Shown here: positions 44,921 to 53,733 of the stretch, piece by piece
How positions within the stretch are numbered: the stretch's first letter is position 1
Layout: every line of letters begins with the position of its first letter
Source of the DNA: Halotia branconii CENA392
GTDB lineage: Bacteria > Cyanobacteriota > Cyanobacteriia > Cyanobacteriales > Nostocaceae
Length of the DNA stretch: 64,000 nt
NCBI RefSeq assembly: GCF_029953635.1
Contig: NZ_CP124543.1
Coordinates: 4,443,455 to 4,507,454 of the forward strand
Reading direction: 5' to 3'
Position numbers and translations under genes: made by a program
The notes under the pieces: generated by a model
What the model saw: the letters and a program-made list of their open reading frames with translations, nothing else
The model's database searches: none
What the model was told of the DNA's origin: nothing

Positions 44921-45700
44921 TCATATCATGTTTTGGAGATGTTTATACATCCACTCAATATCCGCGTCACTTAATGCTGGTGGGGGTGGAGGTTGGGTGT
45001 AGTCTATCGATAAATCATATCCAGCTTCGTCATAGATAGCATTCAGCCCAGCTTGTAATTCTAATACAGCATCAGGGTCGCCTTCACGGAGGGGAACGGT
45101 TATCGTCGGCAGAGTATCCTGCAACGTCACAGGCCACAGATCAATTACTCCAGACCGAGCTTGCGTTAAGGTTATCAAGTAGGGAACATCTGGAAGACGG
45201 GGATGGTTAAATGGTCGATTTCCCCGACGCAGCAAGTCAATTTCAATGAGATGGACGTTGGCATTATATAAACGTTGGCGTTTCTTACGGTAATGGGCTA
45301 AACCGGGTTCGCGTTTGTTTACTGGAGAAAGAATTTCGATACAGCTGATCAATACATTGTTGGCTGTATCCCGAATTTCGACTATGGGGATGCGAACTAT
45401 TACTGGCTGGATAACTGGAAGCGTTAGTAGTGGGGGGGTTGTTGCAATATTTGATGTGTGGATAGCAGGAGTTACGTTACGGCTTTGTTTGATCTGCAAT
45501 ACCTCGACATCTGGGTATAAAATGCCAATTTCACTTGCAGGGGAAATATCTTCCACAACATATACTTCCAGTCGCGCGGCATACTTGGGACGCAACTGTG
45601 GAGCGAGGAAGGCACGGATTTTACTGGCAAGGGCGTTGTGTACGTCACTCCACAGATAGCCTTCAAGATATGGGTCCATAACGGGGAACGGGGAAGGCAT
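44921..45700 (-). CDS. DUF4058 family protein
   Basis: The 259-residue protein starts MPSPFPVMDPYLEGYLW, the signature of DUF4058, a family abundant in cyanobacteria. Later segments LEVYVVEDISPASEIGILYP, VEIRDTANNVLISCIEILSP and NRPFNHPRLPDVPYLITL fit the family, which has a predicted PD-(D/E)xK nuclease-like fold. Biochemical activity is unknown to me. It is single-gene. The C-terminus (PPPPALSDADIEWMYKHL) is a proline-rich linker with a final helix. The ATG at 45700 is the only sensible start. Confidence 0.87.
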   Translation of the reverse strand: MPSPFPVMDPYLEGYLWSDVHNALASKIRAFLAPQLRPKYAARLEVYVVEDISPASEIGILYPDVEVLQIKQSRNVTPAIHTSNIATTPPLLTLPVIQPVIVRIPIVEIRDTANNVLISCIEILSPVNKREPGLAHYRKKRQRLYNANVHLIEIDLLRRGNRPFNHPRLPDVPYLITLTQARSGVIDLWPVTLQDTLPTITVPLREGDPDAVLELQAGLNAIYDEAGYDLSIDYTQPPPPPALSDADIEWMYKHLQNMI

Positions 45701-45837
45701 TTTAAAAGCATGGGTAACTACACTTTATATTCTAGAACTTGGCGGCTCATTTCACCCCTGAACTTTTTGCTTTCAGCTTTTCAATTGCTTTATGAGAAAG
45801 AAAATGTTTCCATTGAGTTTATTAGTTATATTTAGAC

Positions 45838-47025
45838 CTACTGAATGACTTTTGAATGGTTTAGGTTAATGCTAGTAACCATCTGATCTAAAACTTGTTT
45901 GTTACGTTGATAGTTTTGATTTGGTACATCATAAGTAACAGCAATCAACGTCTTGCCGTTCATATCAATTAGGTATCTATAAAAACGTCTTCCCTTGGGT
46001 AAAAGACCAAAACCTGTAGCTTCACTTTCAATCGCTACCGCTTGGCGGTCATCTACATTTATTTGACGACGAGAAAGTGTCTGTGAGGTTCGGCTATCTG
46101 TATTATTGACCAGCTGATTAAATGAAATATTTTCTAGCCGAATATAAACCGTTTCATCGAAATCTTCACTGTTTTTAGGCAGTTTAATTGATTTTGAATC
46201 AAATACTTGGCATTGGTTAACAACTTGACCAGAATTAGCTTGCCAGTTTGTAGGATAACTAATGGTGTAACCAATCTGTTCATTCGTGCAAGTTTGTCCT
46301 AATCTAATCGAATTATTATTGGGTTTGTTACCAGAGGAAGATGAACTGATTACATATTGGTTAGAGACACCAGCTATATTTTTAACTTGACATAGGGCTG
46401 CTGCCACTTCGGCTCTTGTCGCTAAACTAGAAGGTTTAATTAATTGCTGATTAAACTGTGTCTTTGGAGAACTGATAACAATTCCTTGCTGAGTTGCTGC
46501 GGCAATTTTACCTCTTGCATATTCGGGAATTTCCTGTGCATCATTATATATAGTGTTAAGAATTTGATTAGCTGAGGTAGGAATTGGATAATCTAAGCCA
46601 CTTGCCAAAGCGACAAAAGCTTCTGTGCGAGGAATATATTGATTGGGTTGAAAAAGTTGATTTGGATAACCAGAAAGAAATCCTTTGCTATAAGCAACTC
46701 TAATTGCTTCTTGACCCCAGTAATCAGATAAAACATCACTAAAGTTAACTTCTGCTCTTTCTGCTGAAGTATTAGGAAACGCTTGATTCATAATTGCCGC
46801 ATATTCAGCGCGGGTAATCAGATTATTTGGTCGAAAAGAACCGTCTGTATACCCACTAATAATTTTCTGCTGAGTCAAATTCTGAATACAATTTCTTGCC
46901 CAATTACCTTGAATATCAGAATATATTTGCGCTTTTGCTTGCAAGTTAAAACTCAAGGGAACCATACTTGTCACAAACCCTAAAAATAACCGAAAGGAGG
47001 TTTGCTTAGTTTGTTTCCAAATCAT
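45838..47025 (-). CDS. S-layer-homology-domain envelope protein
   Basis: The 395-residue protein has a signal peptide (FRLFLGFVTSMVPLSFNLQA, cleavage near AKA) and three SLH repeats: IQGNWARNCIQNLTQQKIIS with GYTDGSFRPNNLITRAEYAA, then VLSDYWGQEAIRVAYSKGF, and IPEYARGKIAAATQQGIVIS. After a Ser/Asn linker the C-terminal domain (about 245-395) begins GQTCTNEQIGYTISYPTNW and resembles PsbP/DUF-type lipocalin-like domains that follow SLH repeats. It would be anchored to peptidoglycan or outer membrane by SLH. No partner gene is adjacent. Confidence 0.85.
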   Translation of the reverse strand: MIWKQTKQTSFRLFLGFVTSMVPLSFNLQAKAQIYSDIQGNWARNCIQNLTQQKIISGYTDGSFRPNNLITRAEYAAIMNQAFPNTSAERAEVNFSDVLSDYWGQEAIRVAYSKGFLSGYPNQLFQPNQYIPRTEAFVALASGLDYPIPTSANQILNTIYNDAQEIPEYARGKIAAATQQGIVISSPKTQFNQQLIKPSSLATRAEVAAALCQVKNIAGVSNQYVISSSSSGNKPNNNSIRLGQTCTNEQIGYTISYPTNWQANSGQVVNQCQVFDSKSIKLPKNSEDFDETVYIRLENISFNQLVNNTDSRTSQTLSRRQINVDDRQAVAIESEATGFGLLPKGRRFYRYLIDMNGKTLIAVTYDVPNQNYQRNKQVLDQMVTSINLNHSKVIQ

Positions 47026-47464
47026 GATTTTATCGTTTTGATATCATTACCAGTTACCAGTTAGCAGTTATTTTTTGCTGTTCACTGGTTTAATTTATTG
47101 TATTTATTACTTTTTGTTTTAGCTGTAAATGTTTTACAATACCTCTAACTGAGGCATATAATTTACTATCAAGATTTCAGTTCTGGGGATAGTTGACAGA
47201 GTAAACATTCTAGAAGCAAGTAATCTGTCTGGAGAAGAAAATGCCCCCACAGCAAATCTTCAAAAAATTAACAAAACTTAAACACTAGATTTAACGAGAA
47301 ATATGGGTGAATTTATTTTTAGAGGCGATGTTTAGTTTAGAGTAATATAGAAAATAGACATTAAGTTACTGTCTCCCAAGAACATCACTCATAAGTTAGC
47401 ATTGTCTTACGTCGGCATTATTTGCCAAGCAAAGCAAAATCTTAAAAATTGAGAGGAAACCGTT
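47026..47464. other. AT-rich promoter gap before the IF-3-like gene
   Basis: About 440 bases lie between divergent genes. Apart from ACCAGTTACCAGTTAGCAGTT filler near 47047 it is AT-rich. An AGAGGA ribosome-binding site at 47452-47457 has no ATG, GTG or TTG after it at normal distance, only ATC at 47465. No structured leader of known class is recognised. Confidence 0.5.
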
Positions 47465-47953
47465 ATCGTAGTCCAAAAGCAACTGATTAACTCACAAATC
47501 AAGTCACCTCAAGTCTTCTTGATTGACCATGAAAATAACAATCGTGGCCTGATCGATACTTATGAAGCTCTACAGATAGCACAAAGCGTAGAGCTTGACC
47601 TAGTTGTAGTCTCCCAAAGCAAAGACACTCCAGTAGCGAAGATCCTCAACTACGGCAAGCTTCAATATCAAAAGAAAAAGCGTCAGGGACAAAGTGCTAG
47701 ACATGTAGTCAAAGAAGTTAGGCTTCGTCCAAATGTGGGTGCGGCTGATTACAGAATACGTATTGAGCAAGCAATTCAGTGGTTGAGTAAAGGTGACTCA
47801 GTCAAGTTTGCCATTCGTTTAAGAGGTAGAGAAAATCAATATCGTGACAAAGCTGGAGAACTGCTAGAGCAAGTTGTCAACGATCTTAGTGAAGTAGGTA
47901 AAGTCCAGTCGCTTGATAAACGCTCGTTAATTGCTCAAGTCATTCCTGCTTAA
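47465..47953 (+). CDS. infC: Translation initiation factor IF-3-like protein, probable AUC start
   Basis: IF-3 binds the 30S subunit and checks start-codon selection. The N-domain core INSQIKSPQVFLIDHENNNR corresponds to the family's INxxIrxxxVrLI segment; the linker is rich in Lys/Gln (LQYQKKKRQGQSARHVVKE), and the C-domain has VRLRPNVGAADYRIRIEQA and FAIRLRGREN. The first usual start codon in frame, TTG 47519, falls inside the conserved N-domain and cannot be right. Upstream to the in-frame TGA at 47450 the best candidate is ATC at 47465, seven bases after AGAGGA. This gives 162 residues. IF-3 genes with AUU or AUC starts that autoregulate are known. The sequence is divergent and may be a second IF-3. 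Confidence 0.75.
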   Translation: MVVQKQLINSQIKSPQVFLIDHENNNRGLIDTYEALQIAQSVELDLVVVSQSKDTPVAKILNYGKLQYQKKKRQGQSARHVVKEVRLRPNVGAADYRIRIEQAIQWLSKGDSVKFAIRLRGRENQYRDKAGELLEQVVNDLSEVGKVQSLDKRSLIAQVIPA

Positions 47954-48376
47954 ATTAATTATCCGGGAATATTCTAGTGAACCCAAGCAGACAGTATAAT
48001 TCCCAAAATTAAGCACTGACTAGCGAAGCGCAACAGAAATTTTGGGAAGAATCTGCATCATAGTAGGGGTTTTATAATACAAAACTTCACGCCACTTGCG
48101 GGATGAAGTTTTCGAGCATAAAGTACTTGTACTGAGTTTAGCCGAAGTATAAGGAATGGGGCATGGGAAAGAAGTTACCAATGCTCAATGCTCAATGCTC
48201 CAAGTGGCAAGAGGAGCAACCTCGATCACCCATGAAGCAATGGAGTTTCCCGCCGCTTTCAATAAAAATGGCACACTCTCAAAGCAAAACCTTTGCCTTG
48301 GCAAGATGTAGAAAATGAGAGTTAGGAGATATCTCTTTTACAGTAATGTCTTAGTGCCATTCTCCTAATAAAGATT
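47954..48376. repeat. Gap with dispersed repeats
   Basis: The gap includes a stretch after IF-3 with TTCCCAAAATTAAGC and the inverse AATTTTGGGAA (hairpin, a possible terminator near 47999-48042), then CTTGTACTGAGTTTAGCC, GGGGCATGGGAAAG, AATGCTCAATGCTC and CAAGTGGCAAGAGGAGC filler. GCACACTCTC and AATGAGAGTTAG, plus AATGGCAC and GTGCCATT flanking, could pair upstream of the ion-channel gene; significance is unclear. Confidence 0.5.
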
Positions 48377-49192
48377 ATGAAAAACCTTAATCCTTCGGAA
48401 AAACAAGCTTTAGAGCAAGAGCGCAACGAAATTTTGCAGCAGCTTGAAGATTGGCTAGAAATTCCGATGCTAGTGCTGGCATTCACATGGCTAGCACTAT
48501 TTATTATTGAACTGATTTGGACACTAAATCCTTGGCTCGAAGTCGTTAATGCAACGATTTGGATTGTATTTATTATAGATTTTGGAATTAAATTTGCTCT
48601 TGCTCCTCGTAAGTTTTTTTATCTTAAAAATAACTGGCTGACTGCTTTTTCTTTGATTCTTCCTGCTTTGCGGATCTTTCGGATTGTTCGCGTGGTGCGT
48701 TCACTCGCATCAATTAGGGCTATTCGAGGATTAAGGCTACTACGAGTAATGACTCGTACTAACCGTACCATGAGGGCTTTGGCTGCAAGTGTTAGCCGTC
48801 GTGGTTTTGCTTATGTACTGACGCTGACAGCAATTGTAACTTTGGTAGGAGCTGCTGGGATGTATGCGTTTGAAAGTGGGACTCCTGATAGTTCTGGTTT
48901 AAACAACTACGGCGCAGCTTTGTGGTGGACAACAATGTTAATGACAACTATAGGTTCTGAATATTCGCCCAAAACGCCTGAAGGTAGAGTGCTTTACTTG
49001 GTTCTTGCAGTGTATGCGTTCACTATATTTGGCTACGTGACAGCGACAATTGCAACATTTTTTATTGGTCGTGATGCAGAAGATGAAGATGCAGAATTAG
49101 CAAGTGCAAAATCCATTGCAGCGCTTCATAGTGAAATTGCATCATTAAGATCTGATATTCAGACTTTGTTGCATCAAGAAAAATCAACTTAA
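48377..49192 (+). CDS. Voltage-gated-type ion channel with atypical filter
   Basis: The 271-residue protein has the 6-TM architecture: S1 (MLVLAFTWLALFIIELIW), S2/S3, a strongly basic S4 (RIFRIVRVVRSLASIRAIRG, then LRLLRVMTRTNRTMRAL), S5, a pore loop and S6 (VLYLVLAVYAFTIFGYVTAT). The pore loop reads WWTTMLMTTIGSEYSPKTPE, where potassium channels have TVGYG; here it is TIGSE. Ion selectivity is therefore uncertain; the acidic Glu could favour sodium, calcium or non-selective flow. The C-terminus is a coiled coil (LHSEIASLRSDIQTLL). It is single-gene, and its stop overlaps the end of the convergent methyltransferase. Confidence 0.87.
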   Translation: MKNLNPSEKQALEQERNEILQQLEDWLEIPMLVLAFTWLALFIIELIWTLNPWLEVVNATIWIVFIIDFGIKFALAPRKFFYLKNNWLTAFSLILPALRIFRIVRVVRSLASIRAIRGLRLLRVMTRTNRTMRALAASVSRRGFAYVLTLTAIVTLVGAAGMYAFESGTPDSSGLNNYGAALWWTTMLMTTIGSEYSPKTPEGRVLYLVLAVYAFTIFGYVTATIATFFIGRDAEDEDAELASAKSIAALHSEIASLRSDIQTLLHQEKST

Positions 49193-49870
49193 GTGCGGAT
49201 TGCTATATTCAATCCGTACTTGTTTTACATGAGTTTGTTCAGACTCTAAAATCAAAATATGCTCTACTTGGTGTAATCCCAATTTCTCAAATTGTGCCAG
49301 TTCCGCGTTTGATAATGGCCATGGAGGGCCAGAGGGTTCGACTTCTGTTTCTCGGATACGAGTAATCACTAGTAGTATCCCATCGGGAGCGACAACAGAG
49401 GCCACAGAGTCAATAACTGAAGAACGCACACTCAAGGGTAAAGCTTGAATATTGCGACATTCAAAAACAAAGTCAAAAGCAAGATGCCATTGTGAGGGAA
49501 TTGCTAATAAATCTGCAATCACGTACTTCACAGGCGAATCGGGAAATCGTTGTTGACACCAAGTTATTGCTGTGGGAGATATATCAAAAGCAGTCACTTC
49601 AAATCCTCGCTTTGCTAAAGCTTCTGCATCATCTCCTAAACCACAACCAATTATTAATGCCTTTTGACCTTGAGTAAATGGTTCATGGGTACTCAACCAA
49701 TCTTGCAAATAAGGGTGAGGAGCTAATTTTGCCCAAGGTATTTGTGCTGTATCACCTTTTGCTGAGGCATATAAAACTTCAAACCATGCCGATGGTTCTG
49801 ATTGTTGTATGGCTTCTGTAGCCAACTGTTGAACATAAAGCTGTAAATCTTCAGGTTGTTGTTCAAACAT
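49184..49870 (-). CDS. SAM-dependent methyltransferase
   Basis: This class I methyltransferase has motif I ALIIGCGLGDDAEALAKRGF, then VTAFDISPTAITWCQQRF (acidic end of strand 2) and VKYVIADLLAIP. The N-terminal WFEVLYASAKGDTAQIPWAK resembles the thiopurine methyltransferase-like group. I take ATG 49870 (MFEQQPEDLQLYV), giving about 228 residues; an upstream in-frame ATG at 49921 would extend it into the coding end of the glycosyltransferase. Substrate is unknown. It lies 22 bases after the HpnI-like gene, in the same direction, so they may be cotranscribed. Confidence 0.85.
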   Translation of the reverse strand: MFEQQPEDLQLYVQQLATEAIQQSEPSAWFEVLYASAKGDTAQIPWAKLAPHPYLQDWLSTHEPFTQGQKALIIGCGLGDDAEALAKRGFEVTAFDISPTAITWCQQRFPDSPVKYVIADLLAIPSQWHLAFDFVFECRNIQALPLSVRSSVIDSVASVVAPDGILLVITRIRETEVEPSGPPWPLSNAELAQFEKLGLHQVEHILILESEQTHVKQVRIEYSNPHLS

Positions 49871-49892
49871 AAAATTTAATATTATAGGACTT

Positions 49893-51101
49893 CTATAATA
49901 AACTTTTAAATTTTTGAACAATAGTAGAGGTAATATTTTTACTTTTGGAGTTTGCTGTTGAATTTGTCATCGCCATTAACTTACCTCCTTTAATCAACTT
50001 CAACCGTTGTCCCCGCCATTCAATGGTTCCGTCTATAAAGCCATAGCACCAAATGGCAAATTGAATTAAATCACTGATAGGGATAATCCACAAAAATTTT
50101 TGGGACACTTGGTCGCGGATAACTTTGATGGCAACAACCCAACCCATGATTAATCGCATTATCCAAGCAATAATTAACCCACTCCACCCTAATATCGAAC
50201 CTCCTGTAACCATCAGCAGTAAAAAGCTGGTAACTGTACCATAAGTAAAAATTAGTGCTAGATAACCCCAAGGGCGAGAAACACGAATACAACGCGCCCA
50301 GCGAATTTGACGCTGAATGGCATCAATCAGACTACTGGTAGCTAAGACATGTTCAACTATATAGTCAGATAGCACAACTTTGTAACCTGCTTGGGCTGGT
50401 AAGTAGCCAAGCATGAAGTCATCTGCTAAATAATCGGCTATTGCCTCAAATTTACCTATCTCTTCTAGAACTTGTTTACGAATGACAATTGTGGAACCGA
50501 AAGCAAATTTTATCCCTTCTAAATGATTGCTGACTAAAACACCTGCATGAAAGTCGGTCGCAGTCTTGATTGCTTCTAAAGTTGTCACCCATCCTGGGGC
50601 TGAAGAACGATACAAACAAGTGACAACACCGACTTTGTCATCTTGCAAAGGTTGGACAATTCTGAATAGATAATCTTTTTCAACTCGGATATCACTATCA
50701 GCTATTACTAAGATTTCATGTTTAGCAATACCTACAGCATTGGATAAATTACTGACTTTTAAGTTAGCTCCAATGATGCGATCGCTCACGACTAAGTTAA
50801 GATCTAAATGGGGAAGTTCTTGGATAATTTGCTGTATAACTTCTATGCTGGGGTCTTGGCGATCGCGCACTGCGAAAATAACTTGGTACTCTGGATAATC
50901 TTGCTGACAAAATGAGGCGAAGTTTTCATAAGCATCCTGATCTAGTCCGCAAATCGGCTTGAGAATACTAATAGGTGGATGAAACTTGGGATTGAAAAGA
51001 CGAGGATGATTTAAAAAAGCGATCGCGGCATAAATCCCATAGCAGTAAAACAAAACTGCTGCTAGACAGAGGATGCACAAAAATACATTAATAACTGCCA
51101 T
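49893..51101 (-). CDS. hpnI: HpnI-like ceramide glucosyltransferase-family glycosyltransferase
   Basis: The 402-residue enzyme is a GT2/GT21-like processive-type glycosyltransferase similar to HpnI, which adds N-acetylglucosamine to bacteriohopanetetrol. It has an N-terminal helix, PPISILKPICGLDQDAYENF, the metal-binding ILVIADSDIRVE (D-x-D), the catalytic YLADDFMLGYL, and IQRQIRWARCIR (Q/RxxRW). C-terminal helices (LIFTYGTVTSFLLLMVTGG and others) anchor it. Hopanoid glycosylation is the best assignment by family; plain ceramide-type glucosylation is the alternative. Squalene-hopene cyclase is not in the window. Confidence 0.83.
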   Translation of the reverse strand: MAVINVFLCILCLAAVLFYCYGIYAAIAFLNHPRLFNPKFHPPISILKPICGLDQDAYENFASFCQQDYPEYQVIFAVRDRQDPSIEVIQQIIQELPHLDLNLVVSDRIIGANLKVSNLSNAVGIAKHEILVIADSDIRVEKDYLFRIVQPLQDDKVGVVTCLYRSSAPGWVTTLEAIKTATDFHAGVLVSNHLEGIKFAFGSTIVIRKQVLEEIGKFEAIADYLADDFMLGYLPAQAGYKVVLSDYIVEHVLATSSLIDAIQRQIRWARCIRVSRPWGYLALIFTYGTVTSFLLLMVTGGSILGWSGLIIAWIMRLIMGWVVAIKVIRDQVSQKFLWIIPISDLIQFAIWCYGFIDGTIEWRGQRLKLIKGGKLMAMTNSTANSKSKNITSTIVQKFKSLL

Positions 51102-51367
51102 CTGAAGTTTGCAGTAAATCCAAAACTAAATCTCTTTACCCTATATTTTCGATGGACTAATCATTGTTTATATCCATATTATACCATTAAAAGTATTGCT
51201 AAGTATTTATTTTTTCAACTTAAAGCTTGTCAAGAATAGCTAAAAAAAAGTATTATTGAATATACATTAAAAAACAAATATTTCTCAATAGTTAAGTATA
51301 TAGCAACTTAGCTTATTTATCAAATAATGTTTTTATTTAAAAATGTCATAGTTGCCAGTTATTGATC

Positions 51368-53020
51368 ATGAATTTAATTTATTTTCTCCTACGTTCTTCT
51401 TGGGTGATGGTGGCGATCGCGATCGTTACTGGCTTTTTGAGTGGCGGTAGTAGCGCAGGATTAATCGCTTTAATTAGCAGTGCAGCAACTCGCACTCAAA
51501 CTTCACCGTTAACATCTATCGCTTGGGCTTTTTTAGGTTTAGTAATTATTGCCCTGATTACTAGTATTATTTCACAAGTAATGCTGGTTCGCCTATCTCA
51601 GAATGCTATTTTACAATTACGGATGCGCTTGAGTCGCCAAATCCTTGCTTCTGAGTTAAGTCATTTAGAACAACTAGGAAACTCTCGATTACTGGCAACC
51701 TTAACAGAAGATGTCCAAGCAGTAGCCAATGCTGTATATATAATTCCTTTTCTTTGTATTGATTTGGCGATGGTTTTGGGTTGTTTGGTATATATCACTT
51801 GGCTATCTTGGTTAGTTTTGCTGATACTTTGTTGTCTAATAGTGGTAGGAATAGGTAGTTGTCAGTGGCTATTGAATAGAGGTGGAAAACTGCTTGCTTT
51901 AGCCCGTGACGATCAAGATTTGCTATTTAAGCATTTTCGTACTATCACAGAAGGAGTTAAAGAACTTAAGCTTAACTATCAACGCCGTCAAGATTTTTTA
52001 TTGAAAAATCTTCAATCAACAGCTGTCAGGTTTCGTCGTCATAATGTTGACGGTTTAACTTTATTTGCCACAACTACTAGCTGGGGTAAATTGCTGTTTT
52101 TTTTCGCGATTGGTTTTTTATTATTCGCACTACCAAAATTACTCACCATCAGTTCTGCGACTCTTTCGGGCTACATCTTGACTTTTACCTACTTAATGTT
52201 GCCGATGGATAATATCGTCAGTAATTTGCCTCAAATTAGTAAGGCTAATGTAGCATTGCAAAAAATAGAATCTCTAGGTTTATCTCTAGCTAGTCGCTCT
52301 GAATTATCAACTGTGCCACCTACTTTTAACTCTGCTTGGCATAGTTTACAATTAAAGAGTATTACCCACACCTACTATACAGACCAAGGAGAAAACAGCT
52401 TTATCTTTGGCCCAATTGACTTGACAGTTTATCCTCAAGAACTAATATTTATTGTTGGTGGTAACGGCAGTGGTAAATCTACTTTAGCTAAACTGATTAC
52501 TGGTCTTTACATCCCTGAAAATGGCAAAATATTATTAGATGGGCAGTCAATTGATCAACAGAATCGAGAATGGTATCGTCAGCATTTTTCGGTAGTATTT
52601 TCCGACTTCTATTTATTTAGAGAACTTGTCAATTCCGAAAATACCAACTTGGATACTCAAGCGCAACATTATTTGCAGCAACTCCAGTTAGACCATAAAG
52701 TCAAAGTAGAAAATGGTAGACTTTCTACTACTGCTCTTTCTCAAGGACAACGTAAACGCTTGGCATTACTGACAGCCTACTTAGAAGACCGACCAATTTA
52801 TTTATTTGATGAGTGGGCTGCCGACCAAGACCCAGTATTCAAAGAAGTATTTTACACTCAGCTGTTGCCAGAATTGAAGAATCGCGGCAAAACAGTACTA
52901 GCAATCAGCCATGATGATCGCTATTTTCATTTAGCAGACAGGATAATTAAATTAGACTACGGCAAAATAGACTATAGCAGCACTACAGCAGTTCAACCCA
53001 CCCCAACAACAAGGATTTGA
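51368..53020 (+). CDS. Cyclic peptide export-type ABC transporter (SyrD/PvdE family)
   Basis: The protein (550 residues from ATG 51368; TTG 51362 possible) has six membrane helices (IVTGFLSGGSSAGLIALISS and following) and an ATPase with Walker A VGGNGSGKST, signature LSQGQRKRLALLTAYL and Walker B IYLFDEWAADQDP, then ISHDDRYF. The DEWAADQDP sequence is typical of the SyrD/PvdE/cyclic peptide exporter group. No peptide synthetase is adjacent, so the cargo is not inferable. The next gene starts three bases after its stop, probably cotranscribed. Confidence 0.9.
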   Translation: MNLIYFLLRSSWVMVAIAIVTGFLSGGSSAGLIALISSAATRTQTSPLTSIAWAFLGLVIIALITSIISQVMLVRLSQNAILQLRMRLSRQILASELSHLEQLGNSRLLATLTEDVQAVANAVYIIPFLCIDLAMVLGCLVYITWLSWLVLLILCCLIVVGIGSCQWLLNRGGKLLALARDDQDLLFKHFRTITEGVKELKLNYQRRQDFLLKNLQSTAVRFRRHNVDGLTLFATTTSWGKLLFFFAIGFLLFALPKLLTISSATLSGYILTFTYLMLPMDNIVSNLPQISKANVALQKIESLGLSLASRSELSTVPPTFNSAWHSLQLKSITHTYYTDQGENSFIFGPIDLTVYPQELIFIVGGNGSGKSTLAKLITGLYIPENGKILLDGQSIDQQNREWYRQHFSVVFSDFYLFRELVNSENTNLDTQAQHYLQQLQLDHKVKVENGRLSTTALSQGQRKRLALLTAYLEDRPIYLFDEWAADQDPVFKEVFYTQLLPELKNRGKTVLAISHDDRYFHLADRIIKLDYGKIDYSSTTAVQPTPTTRI

Positions 53021-53022
53021 AA

Positions 53023-53394
53023 ATGGCAGATGCTAAAAACGTGCTAGGCAAAAATCTGGAAATTTGCTGCAACTCTCCCATGACTGGGTATTATCGTGAC
53101 GGATTTTGTAATACAGGTGGTCAAGATTTTGGAATGCACGTTGTTTGCGCCCAGATGACAGCAGAATTTCTGGAGTTTACCAAATTGCAGGGAAACGATT
53201 TGAGTACACCAGTGCCGCAATTTAATTTTCCCGGATTACGGCCAGGCGATCGCTGGTGTTTGTGTGCGGCTCGTTGGCAAGAAGCCCTCGATGCTGGCGT
53301 GGCTCCACCTGTAGTTTTATCAGCCACCCATGCTAGAGCTTTGGAAGTCTGTAACCTGGAAGATTTGAAGCAACACGCCATAAGTTCCTCATAG
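53023..53394 (+). CDS. DUF2237 family protein
   Basis: The ~123-residue protein matches DUF2237: NVLGKNLEICCNSPMTGYYR, DGFCNTGGQDFGMHVVCAQM, then DLSTPVPQFNFPGLRPGDRW, CLCAARWQEALDAGVAPPVV. Conserved Cys residues suggest a metal site or redox role. I chose ATG 53023 (MADAKN); the frame also has TTG 53017. It lies immediately after the ABC exporter. Function is unknown. Confidence 0.9.
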   Translation: MADAKNVLGKNLEICCNSPMTGYYRDGFCNTGGQDFGMHVVCAQMTAEFLEFTKLQGNDLSTPVPQFNFPGLRPGDRWCLCAARWQEALDAGVAPPVVLSATHARALEVCNLEDLKQHAISSS

Positions 53395-53733
53395 ATATTG
53401 CTGAATAATAGAATGATATTTGTAATACCCGTATTTATCCAGAAAAATGTGAGGTAATTTTGGCTACTGCTATACCGCAGTGACTCCATGTGGGTAAGCT
53501 GTTAAACATTTAATTTGCACATTGAGGCAGCAGGGGAGCAGGGAGCAGGGGGCAAGGGAGAGGGTTTGCAGCTTTTATTACCATTAACATGATGCAATTT
53601 AAATGACGATTAGCTTAAAAGGGAATCAAAACCATTGTGACGTTACTTCCCTTGCCTCGTTTGCTCCCTACACTCACCGTTAACCTGTGGCAAGATTAAA
53701 ATCAGACACAACGCGTTCAACTAGGCAATCAAG
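53395..53733. other. Gap with GCAGGGGAGCAGGG filler
   Basis: The first ~110 bases are AT-rich, with no clear terminator. From about 53525 to 53570 the filler repeat GCAGCAGGGGAGCAGGGAGC occurs, inverse to the CCCTGCTCCCCTG tails elsewhere. The remainder holds the promoter and leader of the Ser/Thr kinase. Nothing else is recognised. Confidence 0.5.
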
